DNA from: JANQIO01 sp965229625
GTDB taxonomy: Bacteria; Pseudomonadota; Gammaproteobacteria; Pseudomonadales; Halieaceae
Assembly: GCA_965229625.1 (NCBI GenBank)
Contig: CBDDJJ010000002.1
Coordinates: forward strand, 1,736,001 to 1,800,000
Reading direction: 5' to 3'
DNA length: 64,000 nt
Below are positions 33,459 through 41,439 of this stretch, one piece after another (the stretch's first letter is position 1; every line of letters begins with the position of its first letter). Made by a program: the position numbers and the translations under genes. The notes under the pieces were generated by a model. The model was not told the DNA's origin. It saw only the letters and a program-made list of their open reading frames with translations, and made no database searches.

Positions 33459-33570
33459 AGCGGCAACGCACCGGGAACTGAAGGACGGCCAAGTTTACTG
33501 CAAGGCCCGGGGCTGTACCATTGCGCAAAACTCAGGCAAGCTGATTCGGCCATTGTCTGAAGAAACTTCT

Positions 33571-35040
33571 GTGGATTCCCCGATACGACCTCTCACACCG
33601 GGCCTTGCTCTTGCTCCTGTAGCCCTGGTCATTTTCATGCTGGGCCTGTCGGTCTATCTGTACGGACCCGACTCTTCCTACGGTGCCAACCAGATCGCGC
33701 TGCTGCTGGGCGCCGGTGCCGTTGGCCTGGTGGGAGTGCGGCTGGGGTATAGCTGGCGCCAGATCGAGGAAGGCCTGGTGGACGGTATTGCCATGTGCCT
33801 GGTGCCGATGTTGATCCTGATGTCGGTGGGCATGCTGATCGGCGCGCTGATCCTGTCGGGCACCATCCCGGCCCTCATTTATTACGGCGTGAACATCCTG
33901 TCGCCGGACATTTTCTACGCGGCATCGGCCATCATTTGCGCGGTGGTTGCGGTCAGCATCGGCTCGTCCTGGACAGTGGCAGGCACAATTGGCATTGGCC
34001 TGATGGCGATTGCCGCAGGTTTCAACCTGTCGCCGGCGATCACCGCCGGGGCCATCGTCTCCGGCGCCTATTTCGGCGACAAGATGTCACCGCTCAGCGA
34101 TACCACCAACCTGGCGGCGGCCACTGCCGGTGTCGACCTGTTCGAGCACATCCTGCACATGCTGTGGACCACGGTGCCGAGCTTCCTGCTGGCGCTGGTC
34201 GTGTTTATCGCGCTCAGTGGTGGCGACGCCGCCGAGCCTGAGCAAATCGCCGAGCTGCGCGACAGCATTGCCAGCCAGTTCAATATCGGCCTGCACCTGT
34301 TCCTGCCACTGTTACTCATGTTGTTCCTGGTGTGGCGCCGGGTACCGGCGCTACCGGCCATCCTCACCTCGGCAGTATTTGGCGTGTTCTTCGCCATGCT
34401 CTACCAACCGGAAGCGGTACTGCGGCTCGCCGGCGAAAGCGAGCGGCTGGGTGAAGGGGTGCTGATGCTGAAGGGGGTGTGGACCAGCTTATTCAACGGC
34501 TATGTCTCCGAGAGCGGGAATGCCTTTATGGACAAGCTGCTATCCAAGGGCGGCATGTTGAGTATGCTCAACACGATTTCCCTAATCATCAGCGCCATGG
34601 CTTTCGGTGGCACCCTGCAGCGGGTGGGCATTCTCAAGTACATGGTGGACGGTGCCCTCAAGCGCGCCAAGAGCAATGGCGGCCTGGTGGCCACGACGGT
34701 CACAACCTGCACCGCCACCAACCTGGCGGCTGCCGACCAGTTCATAGCCATCACCCTGCCCGGTGGCATGTACCGGGATGAGTTCGAGCGCCGCGGCCTG
34801 TCGCGCCTCAACCTGTCCCGCACCCTGGAGGATTCGGCCACCCTGACCTCGGCGCTGATTCCCTGGAATACCTGCGGTGCCTATATGTCGGCCACCCTGG
34901 GCGTGGCTACGCTCACCTATGCGCCTTTCGCGATTTTCAATATTGCCTGCCCGATCATTGCCGTGATCTACGGTTACTGGCACATCGCCCAGAAACCGCT
35001 GGAACTGGTGGACGGCCAGGCCAACGCCGCTACCGGCTGA
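33571..35040 (+). CDS. nhaC: NhaC-family Na+/H+ antiporter
   Basis: 489 residues from GTG 33571 (a TTG six codons upstream is also possible); the longer open frame overlaps the divergent sugar dehydrogenase and was discarded. About 11-12 membrane helices. NhaC signatures are GSSWTVAGTIGIGLM, SGAYFGDKMSPLSDTTNLA and TNLAAADQFIAITLPGGMY. The protein exchanges Na+ for H+ and supports pH and salt homeostasis, as expected in a marine organism. It ends in an overlap with the thioesterase start. Confidence 0.93.
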   Translation: MDSPIRPLTPGLALAPVALVIFMLGLSVYLYGPDSSYGANQIALLLGAGAVGLVGVRLGYSWRQIEEGLVDGIAMCLVPMLILMSVGMLIGALILSGTIPALIYYGVNILSPDIFYAASAIICAVVAVSIGSSWTVAGTIGIGLMAIAAGFNLSPAITAGAIVSGAYFGDKMSPLSDTTNLAAATAGVDLFEHILHMLWTTVPSFLLALVVFIALSGGDAAEPEQIAELRDSIASQFNIGLHLFLPLLLMLFLVWRRVPALPAILTSAVFGVFFAMLYQPEAVLRLAGESERLGEGVLMLKGVWTSLFNGYVSESGNAFMDKLLSKGGMLSMLNTISLIISAMAFGGTLQRVGILKYMVDGALKRAKSNGGLVATTVTTCTATNLAAADQFIAITLPGGMYRDEFERRGLSRLNLSRTLEDSATLTSALIPWNTCGAYMSATLGVATLTYAPFAIFNIACPIIAVIYGYWHIAQKPLELVDGQANAATG

Positions 35041-35474
35041 TGGACTGGGATTTACCGCGGCCGCACACCCTGGCGGTGCAGGTCGCGGCGGAAGACATCG
35101 ACGGCCTGCGCCACACCAACAACGCGGTGTATGTGACCTGGTGTGAGCAGGTGGCCTGGGACCATTCTGAATCCCTGGGCCTGGACCTGGCTGCCTACCA
35201 GCGCCTGAACCGGGCCATGGTCATTACCCGCAGCGAATTCGATTACCTCAAACCCTCCCACCTGGGCGATGAGCTGATCGCTGCCACCTGGATTGTCGAC
35301 TGGGACGGCAAGCTGACCATGCAGCGCCGCTTCCAGGTGTTGAGGCCCGCCGACGGCAGCACCGTGCTGCGCGCGCGCATGCAGTTTGCCTGTGTGGACC
35401 TAGAGAAAGGCAAACCGCGGCGGCTACCCCAGGAGTTTATTGACGGCTACGCGCCGGCGATCGTGGTGGGCTGA
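35040..35474 (+). CDS. Acyl-CoA thioesterase of the 4HBT hotdog family
   Basis: 144 residues from an ATG that shares one base with the NhaC stop (TGATG). Single hotdog domain with EDIDGLRHTNNAVYVTWCEQ, the 4HBT active-site segment (Asp...His-x-Asn-Asn), and a typical FDYLKPSHLGDEL strand. It hydrolyses acyl-CoA or acyl-ACP thioesters; substrate unknown. Coupled to nhaC without obvious functional relation, and followed by a repeat cluster. Confidence 0.88.
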   Translation: MDWDLPRPHTLAVQVAAEDIDGLRHTNNAVYVTWCEQVAWDHSESLGLDLAAYQRLNRAMVITRSEFDYLKPSHLGDELIAATWIVDWDGKLTMQRRFQVLRPADGSTVLRARMQFACVDLEKGKPRRLPQEFIDGYAPAIVVG

Positions 35475-35484
35475 CTCCGGGGCT

Positions 35485-35592
35485 GTCATCCCCGCGCAGG
35501 CGGGGAGCCGGGAACAGACGGGCTGGATTCCCGCCTGCGCGGGAATGACGGGTACGCGGGAATGACGGGTGCGCGGGAATGGCGGGTGGCGC
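35485..35592. repeat. Inverted repeat plus 17-bp tandem repeats between thioesterase and epmA
   Basis: Two 25-bp segments (35485-35509 and 35525-35549) are near-perfect reverse complements with the core CCCGCGCAGGCGGG. They are followed by about three tandem 17-bp copies of GGGAATGACGGGTGCGC starting at 35541. This is the widespread 'attcccgcctgcgcgggaatgac' intergenic repeat type. It lies between two convergent genes and may double as a transcription-ending hairpin. Confidence 0.8.
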
Positions 35593-35609
35593 ACCGAGCG
35601 CCTGCGGGA

Positions 35610-36560
35610 CTAACAGCGCGACCAGTCGAAACTGAGCACGTCCTGTACGCGCTCGGCGCCCAGCTTCTTCATCAACAGCCGATCGAGGCCCAGCGCCACG
35701 CCGGCGCAGGACGGGACACCGGCCTCCATGGCCGCCAGCAGGCGTTCATCGATGGGCCGGGCGGCGTCACCGCGGGCGGCCAGCACCCGGTTGTCCGCCT
35801 CGAAGCGGGCCCGCTGCTCGGCGGGATCGATCAGCTCGAAGTAACCGTTTGCCAGTTCAACGCCATCTACATAGAGCTCGAAGCGCTCGGCGACGGTGAT
35901 GCCACCCTCCTCCCGCAGCCGCGCCAGGGCCGCCTGCGACGCGGGGTAGTCGTGCACGAACACCAGCCCTTCGAGCTGCGGTTCCACCAGGTGGGTCAGC
36001 AACAGGTCGAGCCAGGTGTCACGATTCTCAGTGCCGCCGCTGTAGTCGAGGCGTGCCCGGGCGAAGGCCTCCAGCTCACCCACGCCGACCGTAAACGGGT
36101 CGAGACCCAGGTATTGGTGGAACAGCTCGCGGTAGGTCATCACCCGGTGCAGGGTGGTGCCCAGGACTGCCTGTACCAGGTCTGCCACTTCTTCTATCAG
36201 GTCCGCCAGGTTGAAACCCGGGCGATACCACTCCACCAGGGTGAACTCGGGGTTGTGGCGGCCGCCGGCCTCGCCGGCCCGGAAGGCCTTGCAGACCTGG
36301 TAGATCGGCCCGCTGCCTGCTGCCAGCAGGCGCTTCATGGCGTATTCCGGTGAGGTTTGCAGCCAGCGCCTGCCGCTGGCCTGTCCGCAGGGGATGGGCT
36401 CTATCGCCGGGTCGGTGATGGTGTCGCTGCACAGCAGCGGGGTTTCAACTTCGAGCACCCCGCGGGCGGCGAAGAAGGCGCGCAGCTGCGCCAGGAGTTC
36501 AGCGCGCCCGGCCAGCGCCCCCGGCATGGCCGAGGGCTGCCAGTCGTCGGCTTTCGCCAA
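35610..36560 (-). CDS. epmA: EF-P--(R)-beta-lysine ligase
   Basis: 316 residues from a TTG directly after the efp stop; WQPSA near the N-terminus aligns with the start of known EpmA, supporting this start. A class II lysyl-tRNA-synthetase-like catalytic core is present: VLEVETPLLC, TSPEYAMKRLLAAG, FRAGEAGGRHNPEFTLVEWYR, FELYVDGVELANGYFEL and ALGLDRLLM. No anticodon-binding domain, as expected for EpmA/PoxA. It attaches beta-lysine to Lys34 of EF-P. The beta-lysine-making aminomutase EpmB is not in the window. Confidence 0.95.
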   Translation of the reverse strand: MAKADDWQPSAMPGALAGRAELLAQLRAFFAARGVLEVETPLLCSDTITDPAIEPIPCGQASGRRWLQTSPEYAMKRLLAAGSGPIYQVCKAFRAGEAGGRHNPEFTLVEWYRPGFNLADLIEEVADLVQAVLGTTLHRVMTYRELFHQYLGLDPFTVGVGELEAFARARLDYSGGTENRDTWLDLLLTHLVEPQLEGLVFVHDYPASQAALARLREEGGITVAERFELYVDGVELANGYFELIDPAEQRARFEADNRVLAARGDAARPIDERLLAAMEAGVPSCAGVALGLDRLLMKKLGAERVQDVLSFDWSRC

Positions 36561-37130
36561 TCAGGATTTGCCGCGCCCGACGTATTCGCCGGAGCGGGTG
36601 TCGATGCGGACGATCTCGCCCTGGCTCAGGAACAGCGGTACCTTGACCACGGCGCCGGTGCTGAGGGTGGCGGGCTTGCTGCCACCGGAGGCGGTGTCGC
36701 CTTTTACGCCCGGGTCGGTCTCGGTGATTTCCAGTTCCACGAAGTTGGCGGCCACGACCGCCAGCGGCGAATCGTTGTAGAGGGTGACCTCGCAGCGGTC
36801 GCCTTCCTTGAGCCACTGGGCGGCGTCACCCACGGCGTCCTTGTCGGCCTGGTACTGTTCGTAGGTGTCCGGCTCCATGAAGTGCCAGAACTCGCCGTCG
36901 CTGTAGAGGTACTCCATGGTGCGGTCCATGACGTCCGCCCCTTCCAGGCTCTCACCGGACTTGAAGGTGCGCTCCCAGACCCGGCCGGACTTGAGGTTGC
37001 GCAGCTTGACCCGGTTGAAGGCCTGGCCCTTGCCGGGCTTCACGAACTCGTTCTCGATAATGCTGCAGGGATCACCGTCCAGCATTACCTTGAGACCTGA
37101 GCGAAATTCATTGGTGGAGAAACTAGCCAT
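36561..37130 (-). CDS. efp: Translation elongation factor P
   Basis: 189 residues from the ATG at 37130 (MASFSTNEFRSGLKVMLDG); the frame extends upstream but lacks likeness there. The KOW-like N-domain has the modification loop KPGKGQAF with Lys34 at the tip. Two OB domains follow (MEYLYSDGEFWHFMEPDTYEQ; ANFVELEITETDPGVKGDTA). It relieves ribosome stalling at proline runs. It forms a tight operon with its modifying enzyme epmA, so Lys34 is very likely beta-lysylated. Confidence 0.97.
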   Translation of the reverse strand: MASFSTNEFRSGLKVMLDGDPCSIIENEFVKPGKGQAFNRVKLRNLKSGRVWERTFKSGESLEGADVMDRTMEYLYSDGEFWHFMEPDTYEQYQADKDAVGDAAQWLKEGDRCEVTLYNDSPLAVVAANFVELEITETDPGVKGDTASGGSKPATLSTGAVVKVPLFLSQGEIVRIDTRSGEYVGRGKS

Positions 37131-37641
37131 AAGCCATCGTGTACCTGTGTGAGTTTGCCGGGCGCCCTGCGCCGCCAAAAAGGGCGGCTATCATACCCCG
37201 AAGCGCGCCGCTATGGCAGCCTGCGAGCCACTCCCCGGCGGGCGGAAAAGCGCCTTGCAGGCCTCGTAATTCGCGGGTCCGCCAATGTCCGATTTGAGAC
37301 AATGGCGCTGGACAGACCCCAACGGAGGTGATTCACTGTGCACGTTGTCTGCGGGGTGGGGATTCCTGCAGACAGTGGGCCGATTACATCACCCGGGCTT
37401 AATTTCAGGTGCCAATTTTGGTGCTAAGCTCAGTGCTAATATTTTGCGCTCGTGTGACGGTAAACGAACGGCAAACCCACGGCCGCTGTGGCCAGGGAAG
37501 AGGGGTAGTATGCTCGGCGGTATCCATGGGCCAACGACCGCTTTGCCGCACGAGGCGTACAAATGAAAAGTGTACCTAAAACAGATACTTAGGTACCATT
37601 ACGCATCGGCTGACTAAAACTTATAAGGCAGAGCCCGTGCT
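37131..37641. other. 510-base intergenic region between efp and the PilZ-like gene
   Basis: Divergent promoters must lie here. A GC-rich first half near efp gives way to an AT-richer segment (ttaatttcaggtgccaattttggtgctaag) around 37400 that could hold the plus-strand promoter, and then to the inverted repeat at 37572-37596. Open frames here are short and do not look like protein. No RNA gene is recognised. Confidence 0.4.
37572..37596. promoter_or_regulatory. Inverted repeat GTACCTAA-N9-TTAGGTAC upstream of the PilZ-like gene
   Basis: Perfect 8-bp arms separated by nine bases, 45 bases before the ATG. It could be a dimeric operator or a 5'-UTR hairpin. No known consensus was recognised. Confidence 0.45.
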
Positions 37642-39435
37642 ATGAGTAAAAACGAGCCAATCAAGCTGCGAATACCCCGGCAGGACCTGTCGGAGTTCGT
37701 CCTGTTTGGCTTGACGGCAGAGCAGGCCGCCAACTGGGCCGAAAGCCTGCCCATGGCCAACCCATCCCAGGTGGCCCAGCAACTGCGCAGCGCCATGAGC
37801 GACCTGAATCGCGTCGATATGCGCCCGGACATCCGCTTCGAGATCCTCGAGGCTCTGCGCCCGGTAACCCACACCGCCCTGTCGACCCTCTCCAAGTTTT
37901 ACCTGAACCAGCCCATCGTGCTGCCGGACGAGCCGCGCAAGGCCGCCAAGCTGGCACAAAATCTCTACGAGCTGGTGACCACGGCCTACACCATTGTCGC
38001 CATCCAGACGATCCAGCGCCGCCAGGAGATTTCCGGCGCCAACCCGGCCAAGCTGGTGTGCATGGCGCTGCACCGCGCCATTACCTCCGCCAGCATGAAG
38101 TTGCTGGTGTCTTACCAGCTTTACCAGCCGGTGGAGATCAACGCCTGGATGGAGCTGCACCAGCTATTCCTGCTGGCGGAACGCCAGAAGCTCTCCAGCC
38201 AGCTGGTGGCCGACGAGATTATCGGCGATGGCAGCATCACCGACACCTACCTGCGCGCCCTGCTGCTGGGTAGCTGCAAACCCAACCAGTTGCGCCAGCG
38301 CGACCTGGCCGGTGTGTTCAAGGGCCTGCGCGAGTGGGGCGAGCATGTTGAGCTGACGATGCCCAGCGAGCGCGCCGACGGCCTGTTCCTGGTGGACTTC
38401 GCCAGCGACCACCCGCCAATCTACGCCTCCCTGTACAGCGAGATTCCCGGCGACAACTGCCGCCTGATCAACACCGACAAGCTGGTCGATTTCCTGCAGA
38501 ACCTGCGCAATGACACCGGCGAGCAGTCCATCGTGTTCGACAAGGACACGGTAGTGTCACCGAACGTACTGGACCACGTGATCACCGCCTGGGGCGTGAT
38601 GAGCAAGCGCAACTTCGCGCGCGCACCCGGCCAGGAAAAGCTGTGGATCTCGGTGGGCCTGAGCAACACCCATTTCTATGTGAGCGGCGGCATCAACTTC
38701 GAGTCGCTGGTGTCAGCGTCCCATGCCCATATGCTGAACGAGGACGGGGAGATCTCCCCCACCGGCGACGACGCGGTGAAAGAAAAGGAGCTGTGGGACA
38801 AGGTCTTCGACAGCGCCGGCCGCGACGACAGCCTGGCCCTGGAAGAGCTGGAGTTCCACATCCGCGAAGCCGGCATCGAAGACAATGTGAACAGCAGGGA
38901 ACGCCACCCGGTGTTCCCGGTACGCATGGCCAACGTCAGCCCGGGCGGCTACTGCCTGGAATGGTCGGCGGACATTCCCAGCCACATCAAGACCGGCGAC
39001 GTGATCGCCGTGCGCGAAGTGGACAACAGCGCCTGGAGCATCGCGGTCATTCGCTGGGTCAGCCAGCTCAAGGACCAGACCACCCTGCTCGGCGTTGAAC
39101 TGCTGAGCCCGCGCGCCACCCCCTACGGCGCACGCGTTCAACACAAGACCGGCGAAGACGGCGACCTGATGCGCGCCCTGCTGCTGCCGGAAATCAAGCT
39201 GGTCGGCCAGCCCAACACATTGATCACCCCGCGGGTGGGCTTCAAGGAACGCCAGAAGGTCACCCTGATCCGCGGCGGCGAAGAGTCCTACATCCAGCTC
39301 TTCAAGAAGGTATCCTCCACGGCTGCCTACAACCAGTTCGAGTTCCGCTACATCCAGCAACTCGACGAGGTAGCCGCCCGCGACCGCGCCGAGGTTGTCG
39401 ACACCTCCTTCAACTCCATTTGGAGTGAGCTCTGA
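37642..39435 (+). CDS. PilZ-like cyclic-di-GMP receptor candidate (atypical)
   Basis: 597 residues. The N-terminal 230 residues are helical (GLTAEQAANWAESL, AAKLAQNLYELVTTAYTIVA, AWMELHQLFLLAERQKL). A mixed domain follows. From about residue 420 a beta-barrel starts with RERHPVFPVRMANVSPGGYCLEW, where NVSPGG resembles the PilZ [D/N]xSxxG motif with preceding arginines. It continues with SIAVIRWVSQ and TLLGVELLSP. The arrangement fits the atypical PilZ proteins of gammaproteobacteria that bind cyclic-di-GMP; binding here is inferred. It is monocistronic, with ribosome site aaggcagag. Confidence 0.65.
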   Translation: MSKNEPIKLRIPRQDLSEFVLFGLTAEQAANWAESLPMANPSQVAQQLRSAMSDLNRVDMRPDIRFEILEALRPVTHTALSTLSKFYLNQPIVLPDEPRKAAKLAQNLYELVTTAYTIVAIQTIQRRQEISGANPAKLVCMALHRAITSASMKLLVSYQLYQPVEINAWMELHQLFLLAERQKLSSQLVADEIIGDGSITDTYLRALLLGSCKPNQLRQRDLAGVFKGLREWGEHVELTMPSERADGLFLVDFASDHPPIYASLYSEIPGDNCRLINTDKLVDFLQNLRNDTGEQSIVFDKDTVVSPNVLDHVITAWGVMSKRNFARAPGQEKLWISVGLSNTHFYVSGGINFESLVSASHAHMLNEDGEISPTGDDAVKEKELWDKVFDSAGRDDSLALEELEFHIREAGIEDNVNSRERHPVFPVRMANVSPGGYCLEWSADIPSHIKTGDVIAVREVDNSAWSIAVIRWVSQLKDQTTLLGVELLSPRATPYGARVQHKTGEDGDLMRALLLPEIKLVGQPNTLITPRVGFKERQKVTLIRGGEESYIQLFKKVSSTAAYNQFEFRYIQQLDEVAARDRAEVVDTSFNSIWSEL

Positions 39436-39649
39436 CTTTCAACCCGCTAGGGTTGAAAGCCTCTAAGAGAAGCCCGAGGCGCTAAGTCGCCCTTTTCCTT
39501 CATTACTGCTGGAACTCCGTAGATGCCGGCGCGAATCACGCGCACCACTTCACGGACTAGCTGTATTTGCGACATTCATTGAATCAGTCTTGAAGCGCTT
39601 CTCCATTAGGGGTTCTTAGATGTTGGTTGCTCCGTAGGTCGGGCGCGAT

Positions 39650-39753
39650 CTGGGGGTATGGCCTTCCCGGACACGCTACAAGCATGACATCCCTGTCTCG
39701 CTCGACGACGGCCACCCCTGGCCGTCGACGGTCCGGGAAGGCCATACCCCCAG
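39650..39753. repeat. Cruciform repeat, unit 1
   Basis: Perfect 23-bp arms (39650-39672 and 39731-39753; core GGCCTTCCCGGAC) enclose ACGCTACAAGCATGACATCC...CTCGCTCG and an inner perfect hairpin CGACGGCCA-CCCC-TGGCCGTCG (39706-39727). The same organisation, in opposite orientation, recurs at 39991-40083, so this is a dispersed structured element. Confidence 0.85.
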
Positions 39754-39847
39754 CTCCCACCCTCGTTCAGCGCGGGGTTCCAGACAGCAAATCGCTAGGC
39801 TCCTTGTTCGAACGGCTTGCGATGGAGCGAGTGCGGTGCCTGGGCCG

Positions 39848-39930
39848 CACGTGCGGCCTCAAATGCAAGGAAGTCGGAACAGCGGGCTACTTGACCAGAC
39901 CGGGAGCTACCGGGACTGCTGGTAGCAGTC
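39848..39930. repeat. 83-bp direct repeat, copy A
   Basis: It starts cacgtgcggcctcaaatgc and ends gactgctggtagcagtc, and matches copy B at 40090-40172 over the same length with about a dozen mismatches. Read on the minus strand it contains YQQSR-stop, i.e. it resembles the end of serB, so it looks like a duplicated serB 3' end plus downstream DNA. Confidence 0.8.
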
Positions 39931-39990
39931 AAAAAGAAAAGGACTCGCAGCCCGGGATTCGACGCGGCACCTGCGGAGCGCGTGCGGTGC

Positions 39991-40083
39991 CTGGGCCCTT
40001 TCCGGGACCGTGTGCGGCCAGGACGGCCGCACCCGAGCGAGACATGGACGTCATGCTTTTAGCGTGTCCCGGAAAGGGTCCAG
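39991..40083. repeat. Cruciform repeat, unit 2 (inverted relative to unit 1)
   Basis: Arms CTGGGCCCTTTCCGGGAC (39991-40008) and its near-complement (40066-40083, one G-T wobble), with inner hairpin GTGCGGCC-N5-GGCCGCAC (40012-40032). The central part gcgagacatggacgtcatgc is the reverse complement, with small changes, of unit 1. Confidence 0.8.
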
Positions 40084-40089
40084 GTGCCT

Positions 40090-40172
40090 CACGTGCGGCC
40101 TCAAATGCAAGGAAGCCGGAACATCCGGTCACTGCACCAGAACGGGAGCTATCGGGATTGCTGGTAGCGGTC
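40090..40172. repeat. 83-bp direct repeat, copy B, overlapping the serB 3' end
   Basis: Same length and order as copy A at 39848-39930. Its last 24 bases are serB codons and stop; the rest is downstream of serB. The copy boundary inside the gene suggests that duplication of the serB tail created copy A. Confidence 0.8.
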
Positions 40173-41366
40173 GCTGATGCCGAGGAGGTAGAGGATGCCG
40201 TCGAGACCCAGGGTGGAAATGGCCTGCTCGGCGCTTTGCATGACCAGGGGTTTGGCTCGGAAGGCGATGCCGAGGCCGGCGATACGCAGCATCGGGAGGT
40301 CGTTGGCGCCGTCGCCAACGGCGATGACCTGCTGCAGGTCGATGCCCTCGCGCTCGGCGATATCCCTGAGCAGGGCCGCCTTGCGTTCGCCGTCGACGAT
40401 TTCGCCGCTGACCTCGCCGGTGACCTTGCCATTGTCGATCTCCAGGCGATTGGCGTACATGTAGTCGATGCCAAGCTTCTGCTGCAGGTAGGCGCCGAAG
40501 TAGTTGAAGCCGCCGGACAGGATGGCCGTCTTGTAGCCCAGGGAGCGCAGGGTGCTGACCAGGTGTTCGGCGCCCTCGGTCAGCGGCAGCGCGGCGGCGA
40601 TTTCTTCCAGCACCGATTGGTCCAGGCCTTTCAGCAGGGCCACCCGGCGCCGGAAGCTCTCGGAGAAATCCAGTTCGCCGCGCATGGCCTGCTCGGTGAT
40701 GGCGGCGACCTGCTCGCCGACCCCGGCGCGCTTGGCCAGTTCATCGATGACCTCGGCCTCGATCAGGGTGGAGTCCATGTCGAAGGCCACCAGCCGCCGG
40801 TTGCGGCGGTACATGTTGTCTTCCTGGAAGGCGATGTCCACGTCCATGTCGGCGGCCAGTTCCAGCAGGTCGGAACGGAAGGCCGCGGTGTCCTCGAGCT
40901 GGCCGCGCACCGAGAATTCCACGCAGGCCTTGCTGAGCGGCGGCAGCTCGCCGAGCGGGACGCGCCCGGAGAGGCGCGTGATGTCATCGATGTTAAGGCC
41001 GTAGCGTGATACCACGCCGGTCACCCGTGAGAGCTGCAGCGCGGTGATCCTGCGGGCCAGCAGGCTGACGATGTAGCGCGCCCGGCCCTGGCCGGCTACC
41101 CAGTGCTCGTAGCTGTCTTCGTCGATGGGCGTGAAGCGCGCCTGCAGGCCCAGCTCGTGGATGCGGAACAACAGGTCCTTGAGCACAGGCGAATCATCCG
41201 ACGGGCCGGGCAATTCCACCAGCACACCCAGCAACAGGGTGTCGTGAATCACCGCCTGGCCGATGTCGAGCACATTGATATCGTAGCCCGCCAGGATCTC
41301 GGTGACGGCGGCGGTAACACCGGGCTTGTCTTCACCCGAAATGTTAATCAACAATATCTCTTTCAC
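40149..41366 (-). CDS. serB: Phosphoserine phosphatase with N-terminal ACT domains
   Basis: 405 residues. Two ACT-like domains occupy about 1-180 (LLINISGEDKPGVTAAVTEIL). The HAD phosphatase domain follows, with the nucleophile motif VAFDMDSTLIEAEVIDELA, the Ser of LSGGFNYF and the acidic motif AVGDGANDLPML. It removes phosphate from L-phosphoserine in the last step of serine synthesis; the ACT domains suggest allosteric control by serine. It is divergent from the smp-like gene, as in E. coli. Its 3' end lies within a direct repeat. Confidence 0.96.
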   Translation of the reverse strand: MKEILLINISGEDKPGVTAAVTEILAGYDINVLDIGQAVIHDTLLLGVLVELPGPSDDSPVLKDLLFRIHELGLQARFTPIDEDSYEHWVAGQGRARYIVSLLARRITALQLSRVTGVVSRYGLNIDDITRLSGRVPLGELPPLSKACVEFSVRGQLEDTAAFRSDLLELAADMDVDIAFQEDNMYRRNRRLVAFDMDSTLIEAEVIDELAKRAGVGEQVAAITEQAMRGELDFSESFRRRVALLKGLDQSVLEEIAAALPLTEGAEHLVSTLRSLGYKTAILSGGFNYFGAYLQQKLGIDYMYANRLEIDNGKVTGEVSGEIVDGERKAALLRDIAEREGIDLQQVIAVGDGANDLPMLRIAGLGIAFRAKPLVMQSAEQAISTLGLDGILYLLGISDRYQQSR

Positions 41367-41439
41367 GCCCGCCGCCTCGAAAAAGCGCCTATTCTACAGC
41401 GCGCACGCACCGAGCGCAGGCTCAAGCACAAGGACACGC

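Noticed and set aside
33139..33570. N-terminal extension of the NhaC frame
   Set aside because: It is antisense to the sugar dehydrogenase gene and has no membrane helices; the antiporter starts at GTG 33571 or TTG 33553.
37285..37566. Plus-strand frame in the efp/PilZ intergenic region
   Set aside because: No ribosome site, mixed low-likelihood composition and no family; treated as non-coding.
39650..40172. CRISPR-like array
   Set aside because: Repeats are few, palindromic and partly inverted, without regular spacers; they are cruciform intergenic elements.
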